Shown one piece after another: positions 1 to 10,149 of a stretch of DNA of 64,000 nucleotides. The first letter of the stretch is position 1. Each line of letters starts with the position of its first letter. The position numbers were made by a program, and so were the translations under genes. Under the pieces are notes generated by a model. The model saw only the letters and a list, made by a program, of their open reading frames with translations. It had not been told where the DNA came from and made no database searches. Source of the DNA: Streptomyces sp. DH5 (GTDB lineage Bacteria > Actinomycetota > Actinomycetes > Streptomycetales > Streptomycetaceae); contig NZ_JAHWGP010000024.1 of NCBI RefSeq assembly GCF_020873915.1, forward strand, positions 1 to 64,000, written 5' to 3'.

Positions 1-60
1 GGGGTGTGGGGGGGGGGCTGAGGGGGGCGCGGGGGGGGGGGGGCCCGGGGGGCCCCCGGG
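1..60. repeat. extreme G-rich low-complexity run
   Basis: The first ~60 bases are nearly all G, with runs up to 13 long, followed by short C-runs. Nothing else in the window looks like this. It may be a degraded contig end or a genuine G-quadruplex-prone stretch; raw reads would decide. No gene is visible between it and the first coding region at 272. Confidence 0.6.
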
Positions 61-271
61 CGCACGTCGTGTGGGCCCCGCGGCACCCCGGCGGGTGATC
101 CGGCGGGGAGCACCTGTACGACCCCCCGACGCGCGTCGGCCGAAACGGGACACCCCCGGGCGAAGGCCGGTATGCCCTTATGCACGCTCGACGGCGCATC
201 CACAGCCCCGTACGGCACAATGGCCCCCAGCCCGAAGCAGGTCCACACTCTCTAGTGACGGAATCGGCGTG

Positions 272-940
272 ATGAGCAAGACGACAGTCAGGGACGTCGA
301 CATGGAGCCCGAACCCTCCGCCCCGCCGGAGCGCCCCGCCTCCGCGCCCCGCACGGAAGGCGCGAGCCGGGCCCTGGCCCTGCTCCTGGTGATCACCGGC
401 GCCGCCGGCGTGCTCGCCGCGTGGGTGATCACCCTCGACAAGTTCAAGCTGCTCGAGGCCAAGGTCAAGGGCGAGACGTTCGTCCCCGGGTGCAGCCTCA
501 ACCCCGTGGTCTCCTGCGGCAGCGTCATGGAGAGCGACCAGGCCTCCGTCTTCGGCTTCCCCAATCCGATGCTCGGCCTCGTCACCTACGGCATCGTGGT
601 CTGCGTCGGCGTGAGCCTGCTGGCCCGGGCCCGCTTCCCGCGCTGGTACTGGCTCACCCTCAACGCGGGCATGCTCTTCGGCGTCGTCTTCTGCGCCTGG
701 CTGATGTTCCAGTCGCTGTACCGGATCAACGCCCTGTGCCTGTGGTGCTGCCTGGCCTGGGTCGCCACGATCGTCATGTTCTGGTACGTGACGTCGTTCA
801 ACGTCCGCCAGGGTCTCCTGCCCGCACCGGGCTGGCTGAAGGGCTTCTTCGGCGAGTTCACCTGGGTCCTGCCGGTCCTGCACATCGGCATCATCGGCAT
901 GCTGATCCTGACCCGCTGGTGGGAGTTCTGGACGAGCTGA
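272..940 (+). CDS. vitamin K epoxide reductase (VKOR) family membrane protein
   Basis: This is a 222-aa integral membrane thiol oxidoreductase. In actinobacteria, VKOR homologues reoxidise DsbA-like proteins using quinone during extracytoplasmic disulfide formation. The active-site pair CLWC is at residues 156-159, in a membrane segment just after a charged loop. The loop cysteine pair C74/C82 (GCSLNPVVSCGSVM) and the FGFPNPMLGL stretch are also typical. Five hydrophobic segments are visible after a charged, proline-rich 30-residue N-terminus. The ATG at 272 is chosen because the upstream in-frame extension is arginine-rich and unlike the family. rarA follows 42 bases downstream on the same strand. 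The family call is firm; the redox partner is not visible here. Confidence 0.93.
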   Translation: MSKTTVRDVDMEPEPSAPPERPASAPRTEGASRALALLLVITGAAGVLAAWVITLDKFKLLEAKVKGETFVPGCSLNPVVSCGSVMESDQASVFGFPNPMLGLVTYGIVVCVGVSLLARARFPRWYWLTLNAGMLFGVVFCAWLMFQSLYRINALCLWCCLAWVATIVMFWYVTSFNVRQGLLPAPGWLKGFFGEFTWVLPVLHIGIIGMLILTRWWEFWTS

Positions 941-982
941 CCGCCCGCCCGGGCTGTCGGTGCGGTGCCTTAGGGTTTCAGC

Positions 983-2338
983 GTGGAGCCCGACCTGTTC
1001 ACCGCCGCAGCAGAAGAACGCCAGGAGAAGGACCCGACCGGCAGCCCCCTGGCGGTCAGGATGCGCCCGCGCACCCTCGACGAGGTGGTGGGGCAGCAGC
1101 ACCTGCTGAAGCCGGGCTCCCCGCTGCGCAGACTGGTCGGTGAAGGCGCCTCGGGCCCCGCGGGTCCCTCCTCGGTGATCCTCTGGGGTCCTCCCGGCAC
1201 CGGCAAGACGACCCTGGCCTACGTCGTCTCCAAGGCCACCAACAAGCGCTTCGTCGAACTGTCGGCGATCACCGCGGGCGTCAAGGAGGTCCGCGCGGTC
1301 ATCGACGGCGCCCGCCGCGCCTCCGGCGGATACGGCCAGGAGACCGTCCTCTTCCTCGACGAGATCCACCGCTTCAGCAAGGCCCAGCAGGACTCCCTGC
1401 TCCCGGCCGTGGAGAACCGCTGGGTCACCCTGATCGCCGCCACCACCGAGAACCCCTACTTCTCGGTCATCTCCCCGCTGCTCTCCCGGTCCCTGCTGCT
1501 CACCCTCGAACCGCTCACCGACGCCGACATCCGGGACCTGCTCCAGCGTGCCCTCACCGACGAGCGGGGCCTCAAGAGCGCCCTCACCCTCCCCGACGAC
1601 ACCGCGGACCACCTCCAGCGGATCGCGGGAGGTGACGCCCGGCGCGCGCTCACCGCCCTGGAGGCCGCGGCCGGCGCCGCCCTCGACAAGGGCGAGGCGG
1701 AGATCACCCTGGCCACCCTGGAGGAGACGGTCGACCGGGCGGCGGTGAAGTACGACCGGGACGGCGACCAGCACTACGACGTCGCCAGCGCCCTGATCAA
1801 GTCCATCCGGGGCTCCGACGTGGACGCCGCCCTGCACTACCTGGCCCGCATGATCGAGGCCGGCGAGGACCCCCGCTTCATCGCCCGCCGGCTGATGATC
1901 TCCGCCAGCGAGGACATCGGCCTCGCCGACCCCACCGCCCTGCCGATCGCGGTCGCCGCGGCCCAGGCCGTCGCCATGATCGGCTTCCCCGAGGCCGCGC
2001 TCACCCTCAGCCACGCCACGATCGCCCTCGCCCTCGCCCCCAAGTCCAACGCGGCGACCACCGCCGTCGGCGCCGCCCTGGACGACGTGCGCAAGGGCCT
2101 GGCCGGGCCGGTGCCGTCCCACCTGCGGGACAGCCACTACAAGGGTGCGACGAAGCTGGGACACGGAAAGGGCTACACCTACCCGCACGACCTGCCCGAG
2201 GGGATCGCCGCCCAGCAGTACGCTCCGGACGCGCTGAAGGACCGGGAGTACTACGAGCCCACCCGGCACGGCGCGGAGGCGCGCTACGCGGACGCTGTGG
2301 AGTGGACCAGGAAGCACCTCGGTCGGAAGCGCTCCTGA
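983..2338 (+). CDS. rarA: replication-associated recombination protein A (RarA/MgsA AAA+ ATPase)
   Basis: This 451-aa AAA+ ATPase of the RarA/WRNIP1 clamp-loader-like family acts at stalled replication forks in the cytoplasm. Walker A GPPGTGKT is at residues 69-76 and Walker [10 protein letters not shown] at about 123-131. Sensor 1 (AATTENPYF) and the C-terminal MgsA tetramerisation region ending in YTYPHD and YEPTRHGAE follow. The GTG start gives MEPDLFTAA, a usual N-terminus for the family. Length matches bacterial RarA. Whether it is co-transcribed with the VKOR gene is not shown. The TGA is followed almost at once by the presumed rpsD promoter. Confidence 0.95.
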   Translation: MEPDLFTAAAEERQEKDPTGSPLAVRMRPRTLDEVVGQQHLLKPGSPLRRLVGEGASGPAGPSSVILWGPPGTGKTTLAYVVSKATNKRFVELSAITAGVKEVRAVIDGARRASGGYGQETVLFLDEIHRFSKAQQDSLLPAVENRWVTLIAATTENPYFSVISPLLSRSLLLTLEPLTDADIRDLLQRALTDERGLKSALTLPDDTADHLQRIAGGDARRALTALEAAAGAALDKGEAEITLATLEETVDRAAVKYDRDGDQHYDVASALIKSIRGSDVDAALHYLARMIEAGEDPRFIARRLMISASEDIGLADPTALPIAVAAAQAVAMIGFPEAALTLSHATIALALAPKSNAATTAVGAALDDVRKGLAGPVPSHLRDSHYKGATKLGHGKGYTYPHDLPEGIAAQQYAPDALKDREYYEPTRHGAEARYADAVEWTRKHLGRKRS

Positions 2339-2637
2339 CCACCCTGTAGAATCGTGCGCAGTGCTGAGTCCCGTGTCCGGCTCCGGTCGGCGCCTCAGGC
2401 GGGACACCCAGCCGGATCTTCGATCCAGGAGCGTCGCGCACCGTCGTAGGTGTCGCGGGCAGCCCACCACCACCCGCACGTCAGGGGACCGGTCGGTGGG
2501 CCGTTCGTGTGCTGCACGTATGTGCCCAGACCAGGGGAGCGGCTGCCCACCAGGTCCCACGGGACCCGATGGGAATCCCCGGCTGCGGATGCGACCTCCC
2601 GTAACCCTGAGGCAGCCGAAAAGGAAAAGGAAAAGAA
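2339..2637 (+). promoter_or_regulatory. rpsD promoter and long 5' leader
   Basis: This 299-base gap lies between rarA and rpsD. A strong -10 hexamer, TAGAAT, sits at 2347-2352, only 8 bases after the rarA stop; no good -35 is evident. If it is used, the transcript carries a leader of about 280 nt. The leader contains several short GC hairpins and ends in an A/G-rich run (2620-2636) that supplies the ribosome binding site. Long leaders of ribosomal protein genes often carry autoregulatory binding sites, but I recognise no known S4-binding fold here. Confidence 0.5.
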
Positions 2638-3252
2638 GTGGCGAACCAGTCCCGCCCCAAGGTCAAGAAGTCGCGTGCCCTCGGCATCGCGCTGACCCCG
2701 AAGGCCGTCAAGTACTTCGAGGCCCGCCCCTACCCGCCGGGTGAGCACGGCCGTGGCCGCAAGCAGAACTCGGACTACAAGGTCCGTCTGCTGGAGAAGC
2801 AGCGTCTGCGCGCGCAGTACGACCTCTCCGAGCGCCAGCTGGTCCGCGCCTACGAGCGCGCCTCCAAGACCTCGATGAAGACCGGCGAGGCCCTCGTCAT
2901 CGAGCTCGAGCGCCGTCTCGACGCGCTGGTCCTGCGTTCGGGCATCGCCCGCACGATCTACCAGGCCCGCCAGATGGTCACGCACGGCCACATCCAGGTC
3001 AACGGCAAGAAGGTCGACAAGCCCTCCTTCCGTGTCCGCCCGGACGACGTCGTGCAGGTCCGTGAGCGCAGCAAGGAGAAGACCCTCTTCACGATCGCTC
3101 GTGAGGGTGGCTTCGCCCCCGACGGTGAGATCCCGCGCTACCTCCAGGTGAACCTCAAGGCCCTGGCGTTCCGCCTGGACCGTGAGCCGAACCGCAAGGA
3201 GATCCCGGTGATCTGCGACGAGCAGCTCGTCGTCGAGTACTACGCCCGCTGA
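2638..3252 (+). CDS. rpsD: 30S ribosomal protein S4
   Basis: This primary 16S rRNA-binding protein nucleates assembly of the 30S body. The 204-aa product has the N-terminal S4 domain and the C-terminal S4 RNA-binding domain at about residues 95-155 ([33 protein letters not shown]). The N-terminal CxxC zinc motif of zinc-type S4 paralogues is absent, so this is the zinc-independent form. The GTG start follows the purine-rich run GGAAAAGGAAAAG. The gene stands alone, with its own candidate promoter and a hairpin terminator just downstream. Confidence 0.98.
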   Translation: MANQSRPKVKKSRALGIALTPKAVKYFEARPYPPGEHGRGRKQNSDYKVRLLEKQRLRAQYDLSERQLVRAYERASKTSMKTGEALVIELERRLDALVLRSGIARTIYQARQMVTHGHIQVNGKKVDKPSFRVRPDDVVQVRERSKEKTLFTIAREGGFAPDGEIPRYLQVNLKALAFRLDREPNRKEIPVICDEQLVVEYYAR

Positions 3253-3274
3253 TCCCAGCAGGCACGCGGTATCC

Positions 3275-3324
3275 CGAGCCCGCCGTCTCCCCGCCCTCGT
3301 GGGCGGCAGGAGGCGGCGGGCTCG
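3275..3324 (+). terminator. rpsD terminator hairpin
   Basis: The 11-bp arms CGAGCCCGCCG and CGGCGGGCTCG match perfectly, with a second inner stem (CCGCCC/GGGCGG). It begins 22 bases after the rpsD stop. There is no U-tract, as is common in Streptomyces. Confidence 0.8.
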
Positions 3325-3481
3325 TCTTGGCCCGGGCTGGTCTTCGCCCGGAGCCCTTCCCTGCGGCGACCCGGCCGGTGGCGCACGGTAATCCGGTACG
3401 GAGGGGCGTCATGGGCGCGATAGGCTCGGGTACACGAATTTCTCGATGTTCAGGCGCGTGACAAGGGAGCGGGTGCACACA

Positions 3482-3925
3482 GTGTCCGGTGGCGAGGTGG
3501 CCGGAATCCTGGTGGCCGTGTTCTGGGCGATCCTGGTCTCCTTCCTCGCCGTCGCGCTGGCGAGGCTGGCCCAGACGCTCCGGGCGACCACCAGACTCGT
3601 GGCGGAGGTGACCGATCAGGCGGTCCCGCTGCTGGCGGACGCCTCCACGGCGGTGCGGTCCGCGCAGACCCAGATCGAGCGGGTCGACGCGATCGCCTCC
3701 GACGTCCAGGAGGTCACGTCCAACGCCTCCGCGCTGTCGACCACCGTGGCCTCAACCTTCGGCGGCCCGCTGGTCAAGGTCGCCGCCTTCGGCTACGGCG
3801 TGCGCCGGGCCGTCAGCGGCCGCAAGGACGACGCCCCGGCCGGGGAGCCGAGGCGTTCCGTGATCGTGGGCCGCACCGTCCCGGGCGCGCGGCGTGACAA
3901 GCGGACCCGGGGAAAGAGGGACTGA
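3482..3925 (+). CDS. DUF948-type membrane-anchored protein
   Basis: A 147-aa protein starting MSGGEVAGILVAVFW. It has one N-terminal transmembrane helix (about residues 6-28) and then an amphipathic helical stretch rich in A, V, T and Q with no aromatic core. That is the layout of DUF948 proteins, resembling an anchored coiled-coil of unknown function. The C-terminus is basic (about residues 110-147). The GTG at 3482 is preferred because it starts just before the membrane helix; a GTG at 3473 and an ATG at 3446 are in frame. It is 7 bases from the next small gene and lies directly upstream of alaS, as in other streptomycetes. No biochemical role can be assigned. Confidence 0.8.
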   Translation: MSGGEVAGILVAVFWAILVSFLAVALARLAQTLRATTRLVAEVTDQAVPLLADASTAVRSAQTQIERVDAIASDVQEVTSNASALSTTVASTFGGPLVKVAAFGYGVRRAVSGRKDDAPAGEPRRSVIVGRTVPGARRDKRTRGKRD

Positions 3926-3932
3926 CCCAGCG

Positions 3933-4304
3933 ATGTTCCGCCGAACGTTCTGGTTCACCAGCGGCGTCGCCGCCGGAGTGTGGGCCACCACCAAGGTCAA
4001 CCGCAAGATCAAGCAGCTGACGCCCGAACACCTCGCCGTCACCGCGGCGAACAAGGCGATCGAGGCAGGCGGCCGGCTCAGGGACCGCGCGGTCGACTTC
4101 GCGCTCGAGGTCCGCGACAACATGGCCCGGCGCGAGGCCGAACTGAGCGACGCGCTCGGACTCGACGCCCCCGTCGACCGCGAACTCCCCCCGCCCCGGG
4201 GCCACATCGTCATCGAGAACCGCAACAGCCCCAAGTACGTCGAGGGCCCCGCGCACCAGTCGACGTACCCGACGTACCCGTACAACCGGAATGAGGACCA
4301 CTGA
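3933..4304 (+). CDS. DUF6167-like small protein
   Basis: A 123-aa protein beginning [25 protein letters not shown], with a short hydrophobic N-terminal segment, then a charged helix ([12 protein letters not shown]) and a hydrophilic tail. It resembles the DUF6167 family found upstream of alaS in actinobacteria. The ATG at 3933 follows GGAAAGAGGG at 3911-3920. Its TGA overlaps the alaS ATG by one base (4304), implying translational coupling. The function is unknown; conserved linkage to alaS is the only clue. Confidence 0.82.
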   Translation: MFRRTFWFTSGVAAGVWATTKVNRKIKQLTPEHLAVTAANKAIEAGGRLRDRAVDFALEVRDNMARREAELSDALGLDAPVDRELPPPRGHIVIENRNSPKYVEGPAHQSTYPTYPYNRNEDH

Positions 4305-6973
4305 TGGAGTCGGCCGAGATCCGCCGCCGCTGGCTGAGCTTCTTCGAGGAGCGCGGGCACACCGTCGTCCCTTCGGCGTCGCTCATCGCGGACGACCCGA
4401 CTCTGCTGCTCGTCCCGGCCGGCATGGTGCCCTTCAAGCCGTACTTCCTGGGCGAGGTCAAGCCGCCCTTCGAGCGCGCCACCAGCGTGCAGAAGTGCGT
4501 GCGCACCCCCGACATCGAAGAGGTCGGCAAGACCACCCGGCACGGCACCTTCTTCCAGATGTGCGGCAACTTCTCCTTCGGCGACTACTTCAAGGAAGGC
4601 GCCATCAAGCTCGCCTGGGAGCTGCTCACCAGCACCCAGGACGAGGGTGGTTACGGTCTCGACCCCGAGCGCCTGTGGATCACCGTCTACCAGGACGACG
4701 ACGAGGCCGAGCAGATCTGGCGTGACGTCGTCGGCGTGCCCACCGAACGCATCCAGCGCCTGGGCAAGAAGGACAACTTCTGGGACATGGGCGTCCCCGG
4801 CCCCTGCGGCCCCTGCTCCGAGATCAACTACGACCGCGGCCCCGAGTTCGGCGTCGAAGGCGGCCCCGCCGTCAACGACGAGCGGTACGTGGAGATCTGG
4901 AACCTCGTCTTCATGCAGTACGAGCGCGGCGAGGGTCCGGGCAAGGACTACCCGCTCCTCGGTGACCTGCCGAGCAAGAACATCGACACCGGCCTGGGGC
5001 TCGAGCGGCTCGCCATGATTCTGCAGGGCGTGCAGAACATGTACGAGATCGACACCTCCATGGCCGTGATCGACAAGGCGACCGAGCTGACCGGCGTCCG
5101 CTACGGGGACGCCCAGGGCTCGGACGTCTCCCTGCGCGTGGTCACCGACCACATGCGCACCTCCGTGATGCTCATCGGCGACGGCGTCACCCCGGGCAAC
5201 GAGGGCCGCGGTTACGTGCTGCGCCGCATCATGCGCCGCGCCATCCGCAACATGCGTCTGCTCGGCGCCACCGGCCCGGTCGTCAAGGACCTCGTCGGCG
5301 TCGTCATCGGCATGATGGGGCAGCAGTACCCGGAGCTGGTCACCGACCGCGAGCGGATCGAGAAGGTCGCTCTCGCCGAGGAGAACGCCTTCCTGAAGAC
5401 GCTGAAGGCCGGCACCAACATCCTCGACACCGCCGTCAGTGACACCAAGGCCGCCGGCGGCACGGTCCTGGCCGGCGACAAGGCCTTCCTGCTCCACGAC
5501 ACCTGGGGCTTCCCGATCGACCTCACCCTGGAGATGGCCGCCGAGCAGGGCCTGTCCGTGGACGAGGACGGCTTCCGCCGCCTGATGAAGGAGCAGCGGG
5601 AGCGCGCCAAGGCCGACGCCCAGGCCAAGAAGTCCGGCCACGCCGACCTGGGTGCCTACCGCGAGATCGCCGACCGCGCCGGGGCCACCGACTTCATCGG
5701 CTACACCGACACCGAGGGCGAGTCCACGGTCGTCGGCATCCTCGTCGACGGTGTCTCCTCGCCGGCCGCCACCGAGGGCGACGAGGTCGAGATCGTCCTC
5801 GACCGCACCCCCTTCTACGCCGAGGGCGGCGGCCAGATCGGCGACACCGGCCGCATCAAGGCCGACTCCGGCGCCGTCATCGAGATCCGCGACTGCCAGA
5901 AGCCGGTCCCCGGCGTCTACGTCCACAAGGGTGTCGTCCAGGTCGGCGAGATCACCGTCGGCGCCAAGGCCCACGCCTCGATCGACGACCGCCGGCGCAA
6001 GTCGATCGCCCGCGCCCACTCGGCCACCCACCTCACCCACCAGGCGCTGCGCGACGCCCTCGGCCCGACGGCCGCCCAGGCCGGCTCCGAGAACCAGCCC
6101 GGCCGCTTCCGCTTCGACTTCGGCTCCCCGTCCGCCGTACCGCAGACGGTCATGCTCGACGTCGAGCAGAAGATCAACGAGGTGCTCGCCCGCGACCTCG
6201 ACGTGCGCGCCGACGTCATGGGCATCGACGAGGCCAAGAAGCAGGGCGCCATCGCCGAGTTCGGCGAGAAGTACGGCGAGCGCGTCCGGGTCGTCACCAT
6301 CGGCGACTTCTCCAAGGAGCTGTGCGGCGGCACCCACGTGCACAACACCGCCCAGCTGGGCCTGGTGAAGCTGCTCGGCGAGTCGTCCATCGGCTCCGGG
6401 GTGCGCCGCATCGAGGCCCTGGTCGGCGTGGACGCCTACAACTTCCTGGCCCGTGAGCACACGGTCGTCAACCAGCTCACCGAGCTGCTCAAGGGCCGTT
6501 CCGAGGAGCTGCCGGAGAAGGTCTCCGCCATGCTCGGCAAGCTGAAGGACGCCGAGAAGGAGATCGAGAAGTTCCGCGCGGAGAAGGTGCTCCAGGCCGC
6601 CGCCGGTCTCGCCGAGTCCGCCAAGGACGTCAGGGGCGTCGCGCTGGTCACCGGCCAGGTCCCCGACGGCACCGCCGCCGACGACCTGCGCAAGCTGGTC
6701 CTCGACGTGCGCGGTCGCATCCAGGGCGGCCGGGCCGCAGTCGTCGCCCTCTTCGCGGTCAGCAACGGCAAGCCCCTCACCGTCATCGCCACCAACGAGG
6801 CCGCCCGCGAGCGCGGTCTCAAGGCCGGTGACCTGGTCCGCACCGCCGCCAAGACACTCGGCGGCGGTGGCGGCGGCAAGCCGGACGTCGCCCAGGGCGG
6901 CGGCCAGAACCCGGCCGCCGTCGGCGAGGCCGTCGACGCCGTCGAGCGCCTCGTGGCGGACACCGCCAAGTGA
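4304..6973 (+). CDS. alaS: alanine--tRNA ligase
   Basis: This 889-aa class II synthetase charges tRNA-Ala. The catalytic domain includes the motif 2 region ([17 protein letters not shown]) and GLGLERLAM. The tRNA recognition domain follows. The editing domain carries the zinc-type HSATH motif (H572, H576) and CGGTH (C674, H678). The C-Ala region has a glycine-rich stretch (GGGGGGKPD) and GGGQN. Length and motif order are standard. The start overlaps the preceding stop and the end overlaps the GTG candidate of ruvX, so the cluster 3482-7473 is probably one operon. Confidence 0.98.
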   Translation: MESAEIRRRWLSFFEERGHTVVPSASLIADDPTLLLVPAGMVPFKPYFLGEVKPPFERATSVQKCVRTPDIEEVGKTTRHGTFFQMCGNFSFGDYFKEGAIKLAWELLTSTQDEGGYGLDPERLWITVYQDDDEAEQIWRDVVGVPTERIQRLGKKDNFWDMGVPGPCGPCSEINYDRGPEFGVEGGPAVNDERYVEIWNLVFMQYERGEGPGKDYPLLGDLPSKNIDTGLGLERLAMILQGVQNMYEIDTSMAVIDKATELTGVRYGDAQGSDVSLRVVTDHMRTSVMLIGDGVTPGNEGRGYVLRRIMRRAIRNMRLLGATGPVVKDLVGVVIGMMGQQYPELVTDRERIEKVALAEENAFLKTLKAGTNILDTAVSDTKAAGGTVLAGDKAFLLHDTWGFPIDLTLEMAAEQGLSVDEDGFRRLMKEQRERAKADAQAKKSGHADLGAYREIADRAGATDFIGYTDTEGESTVVGILVDGVSSPAATEGDEVEIVLDRTPFYAEGGGQIGDTGRIKADSGAVIEIRDCQKPVPGVYVHKGVVQVGEITVGAKAHASIDDRRRKSIARAHSATHLTHQALRDALGPTAAQAGSENQPGRFRFDFGSPSAVPQTVMLDVEQKINEVLARDLDVRADVMGIDEAKKQGAIAEFGEKYGERVRVVTIGDFSKELCGGTHVHNTAQLGLVKLLGESSIGSGVRRIEALVGVDAYNFLAREHTVVNQLTELLKGRSEELPEKVSAMLGKLKDAEKEIEKFRAEKVLQAAAGLAESAKDVRGVALVTGQVPDGTAADDLRKLVLDVRGRIQGGRAAVVALFAVSNGKPLTVIATNEAARERGLKAGDLVRTAAKTLGGGGGGKPDVAQGGGQNPAAVGEAVDAVERLVADTAK

Positions 6974-7008
6974 ACGGACCGGCGAACGAGCGGACGGACG
7001 GCCCGGCG

Positions 7009-7473
7009 ATGCGCCGCGGCCGCCGTCTCGCGGTCGACGTCGGGGACGCCCGCATCGGGGTCGCCTCCTGCGACCCCGACGGCATCCTCGCCACCCCCGT
7101 CGAGACGGTCCCCGGCCGGGACGTCCCGGCCGCGCACCGCAGACTGAGGCAACTCGTCGAGGAGTACGAGCCCATCGAGGTCGTCGTCGGCCTGCCCCGC
7201 TCCCTCAAGGGGGGCGAGGGTCCCGCCGCGGTGAAGGTCCGCGGCTTCGTCCTCGAGCTGGCCCGCCTGATCGCGCCCGTTCCGGTGCGCCTGGTCGACG
7301 AGCGCATGACGACGGTGACGGCCAGTCAGGGGCTGCGCGCCTCCGGGGTGAAGTCCAAGAAGGGCCGCTCCGTCATCGACCAGGCGGCCGCGGTGATCAT
7401 CCTCCAGCAGGCACTGGAATCCGAACGGGTGTCAGGCAGACCACCCGGTGAGGGCGTCGAAGTGGTCATCTGA
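7009..7473 (+). CDS. ruvX: Holliday junction resolvase-like / pre-16S rRNA nuclease (YqgF family)
   Basis: A 154-aa RNase H-fold protein starting MRRGRRLAVDVGDARIG. YqgF homologues process the 5' end of 16S rRNA in E. coli. Catalytic acidic residues are seen in VDVGDARIG, in VDERMTTV, and in the C-terminal SVIDQAAAV. An in-frame GTG at 6970 would add 13 residues ([12 protein letters not shown]) and overlap the alaS stop as GTGA. I chose the ATG because the core fold begins there, but the coupled GTG is a real alternative. The next gene, mltG, starts 128 bases downstream. Confidence 0.9.
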   Translation: MRRGRRLAVDVGDARIGVASCDPDGILATPVETVPGRDVPAAHRRLRQLVEEYEPIEVVVGLPRSLKGGEGPAAVKVRGFVLELARLIAPVPVRLVDERMTTVTASQGLRASGVKSKKGRSVIDQAAAVIILQQALESERVSGRPPGEGVEVVI

Positions 7474-7601
7474 TCGCGATACGGTAACGTTCCGCGCGAT
7501 GCGGGCGGTGTTCGAACAGCCCGGCGCACAGAGAGGGACGGGACGGAAGCCGTGGTCTTCAGGTGGCCGGGCGACCGCCGCCTCGCGGCTCTAGGGGATC
7601 G

Positions 7602-9275
7602 ATGACTGAGTATGGCCGGGGCCAGGGCTCCGAACCGTGGGATCCGGACGACCCGTTGTACGGGGACGGCGGATGGGGAGGACAGCAGGCCCAGCAGGGT
7701 CAGCCGTCCCCTTACGGCGGCCAGCCGCAGCAGTATCCGCAGCAGCCGCAGCAGTACGGCGACTGGGGCACCGGCGAGCAGCACGGCTACGGGCAGCGGC
7801 CCGACCAGCAGGGCTACGGGCAACAGCAGCAGTACCCGCAGTACGACCAGCAGTACGCCTCTCAGCAGCAGCCGCAGTACGACCAGAACGGCTGGCCCGC
7901 CGGCGCGCACCACCCGCAGGACCCCTACTCCGCCGACCCGGCGAACCCGTACGGACAGCAGCCCGGGACCTACGGCGGGGACCGGAGCGACCACTACGGC
8001 ACCCCCGACGCCTATCCGCCGCCCGAACCGCCCAACCGTCGCCGCCCCGAACCCGAGTCTGGCACCGACTGGGACCCGGGCCCGGACCAGGGCGAGCACG
8101 CCTTCTTCGCAGGTGACGGCGACGGCGATGGCGACCGCGACGACGAGCCGGCCGACCGGCGCGGAAGCGGTGAGCGCCGCGGCGGCAAGGAGAGGAAACG
8201 ACGCAGTGGCCTGGCCTGCCTCGTCGTGGTCGCGGTCTTCGGCGGCGGGCTGGCCGGTGTCGGCTACTTCGGCTACCAGTTCTACCAGGATCGTTTCGGC
8301 AGCCCCGAGGACTACGCGGGCGGCGGCAACGGCCAGCAGGTGACCGTCACGATCCCCAAGGGCTCGGGCGGCTACGCCATCGGCCAGGAACTCAAGAAGA
8401 ACGGCGTCGTCAAGAGCGTCGACGCGTTCGTCGCGGCCCAGGCGTCCAACCCGCAGGGCAACACCATCCAGGACGGCGTGTACACGCTGCAGAAGGAGAT
8501 GTCGGCCGCCAGCGCGGTGGAGCTGATGCTCAGCCCGAAGAGCCGCAACAACCTGATCATCGCCGAGGGCAAGCGCAACGCCGACATCTACAAGCTCATC
8601 GACGCGCGCCTCGGGGTGACGCCGGGCACCACGGCCAAGGTGGCCAAGGAGGACTGGGAGAAGCTCGGCCTGCCCGAGTGGGCCCAGAACCACAAGGACG
8701 TCAACGACCCGCTGGAAGGATTCCTCTTCCCCTCCAGTTACGGCGTGTCCAAGGGGCAGAAGCCCGAGGACGTCCTCAAGCGCATGGTCGCGCAGGCCGC
8801 CGAGGTGTACGACAAGCTGGGGGTCGAGAAGGAAGCCGCGAAGCTCGGGCTCGAGAACCCGTGGCAGCTGGTCACCGTCGCCAGCCTCGTCCAGGCCGAG
8901 GGCACCAGCCACAGCGACTTCCGCAAGATGGCCGAGGTCATCTACAACCGCCTCGAACCCGGCAACACCGAGACCAACGGCATGCTGGAGTTCGACTCCA
9001 CGTACAACTACATCAAGAACCAGAGCAAGATCGACCTGACTCTCGCGGAACTCAGGAACTACGACAACCTGTACAACACGTACTTCTACAAAGGGCTGCC
9101 GCCCGGACCGATCAGCAATCCGGGCGAGGACGCGGTCAAGGGCGCGCTCGACCCCACGGACGACGGCTGGTTCTACTTCATCTCGCTCGACGGGAAGACC
9201 AGCAAGTTCACCAAGACCAACGCCGAGCACGCGGAACTGGTCAAGGAGTTCAACAAGTCCAGGCAGGGCGGATGA
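7602..9275 (+). CDS. mltG: endolytic murein transglycosylase MltG (YceG family) with long Q/Y/G-rich cytoplasmic tail
   Basis: A 557-aa single-pass membrane enzyme expected to cleave nascent peptidoglycan strands at the outer face. Residues 1-200 are disordered and rich in Q, Y, G and P (repeated QQYPQ, QQYGD-like units). The membrane helix is at about 203-225, then a LysM-like segment and the YceG catalytic domain. The catalytic glutamate is E433 in LVQAEGTSHSD; YNRL and PGPISNPG are typical. The N-terminal extension is far longer than in E. coli MltG and is characteristic of mycelial actinomycetes. The ATG is chosen for AGGGGATCG upstream. The stop overlaps the aroE ATG (ATGA). Confidence 0.95.
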   Translation: MTEYGRGQGSEPWDPDDPLYGDGGWGGQQAQQGQPSPYGGQPQQYPQQPQQYGDWGTGEQHGYGQRPDQQGYGQQQQYPQYDQQYASQQQPQYDQNGWPAGAHHPQDPYSADPANPYGQQPGTYGGDRSDHYGTPDAYPPPEPPNRRRPEPESGTDWDPGPDQGEHAFFAGDGDGDGDRDDEPADRRGSGERRGGKERKRRSGLACLVVVAVFGGGLAGVGYFGYQFYQDRFGSPEDYAGGGNGQQVTVTIPKGSGGYAIGQELKKNGVVKSVDAFVAAQASNPQGNTIQDGVYTLQKEMSAASAVELMLSPKSRNNLIIAEGKRNADIYKLIDARLGVTPGTTAKVAKEDWEKLGLPEWAQNHKDVNDPLEGFLFPSSYGVSKGQKPEDVLKRMVAQAAEVYDKLGVEKEAAKLGLENPWQLVTVASLVQAEGTSHSDFRKMAEVIYNRLEPGNTETNGMLEFDSTYNYIKNQSKIDLTLAELRNYDNLYNTYFYKGLPPGPISNPGEDAVKGALDPTDDGWFYFISLDGKTSKFTKTNAEHAELVKEFNKSRQGG

Positions 9276-10096
9276 CCCCGCGCCGCGCGGCCGTCCTCGG
9301 CTCCCCGATCACCCACTCCCTCTCCCCGGTGCTGCACCGGGCCGCGTACGCGGAACTGGGGCTCGACGGATGGACGTACGAGCGTTTCGAGGTGGACGAG
9401 GAGACGCTGCCCCGGTTCTTCGAGACGCTGGGCCCGGACTGGGCCGGCCTGTCCCTGACCATGCCGCTGAAGCGTGCGGTCGTCCCGCTGCTCGACCGGG
9501 TCAGCGCGACGGCCGCCTCGGTCGACGCGGTCAACACCGTCGTCCTCCACGAGGACGGCCGCAGGACCGGTGACAACACCGACATCCCCGGCATCGTCGC
9601 CGCCCTGCGCGAGCACGGCATCGACACGGTGGAGACCGCCGCCGTCCTCGGCGCCGGAGCCACCGCCTCCTCCGCGCTGGCCGCCCTCGCGCGGATCTGC
9701 ACAGGTGAGGTGACCGTCCACGTCCGCAGCGAGGCCCGGGCGGCCGAGATGCGCCAGTGGGCCGAGCGGCTCGGCGTCCCGGTGCGCATCGCCGACTGGG
9801 AGGACGCCGAACAGGCCCTCCACGCGCCGCTGGTCGTCAGCACCACCCCGGCCGGTGTCACGGACGCGCTCGCCCGCTCCGTCCCGGAACGCCCGGCGGC
9901 CCTCTTCGACGTGCTCTACGACCCGTGGCCGACCGCCCTCGCCGCTCGCTGGTCCGCCTGCGGAGGTGCCGTGATCAGCGGGCTCGACCTGCTGGTGCAC
10001 CAGGCGGTGCTGCAGGTGGAACAGATGACGGGGCGCTCGCCGGCCCCGCTGGACGCCATGCGAAAAGCGGGGGAACGGGCCCTCGCCGCCCGCTAA
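9272..10096 (+). CDS. aroE: shikimate dehydrogenase
   Basis: This 274-aa enzyme reduces 3-dehydroshikimate to shikimate with NADPH. Visible motifs are GSPITHSLSPVLH (shikimate binding), SLTMPLK with the catalytic lysine, VNTVV, DNTDIPG with the catalytic aspartate, and a glycine-rich VLGAGATASS dinucleotide loop. The start overlaps the mltG stop, so translation is coupled. It heads the aro cluster and is followed after 53 bases by a small membrane protein, then aroC, aroK and aroB. Confidence 0.96.
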   Translation: MTPRRAAVLGSPITHSLSPVLHRAAYAELGLDGWTYERFEVDEETLPRFFETLGPDWAGLSLTMPLKRAVVPLLDRVSATAASVDAVNTVVLHEDGRRTGDNTDIPGIVAALREHGIDTVETAAVLGAGATASSALAALARICTGEVTVHVRSEARAAEMRQWAERLGVPVRIADWEDAEQALHAPLVVSTTPAGVTDALARSVPERPAALFDVLYDPWPTALAARWSACGGAVISGLDLLVHQAVLQVEQMTGRSPAPLDAMRKAGERALAAR

Positions 10097-10149
10097 GATC
10101 CACTTCCGTGTTCCGCAGGGGGCGGGGCACGGGAGGGGGAGCGCGTTCC

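Noticed and set aside
3752-6460. 902-aa minus-strand open frame opposite alaS
   Set aside because: Compositionally a shadow of alaS (D/V/G/L-rich, no domain); high G+C keeps antisense frames open.
9757-10149. N-terminal extension of the repeat-containing membrane protein
   Set aside because: It overlaps aroE in another frame; the ATG at 10150 begins just before the membrane helix.
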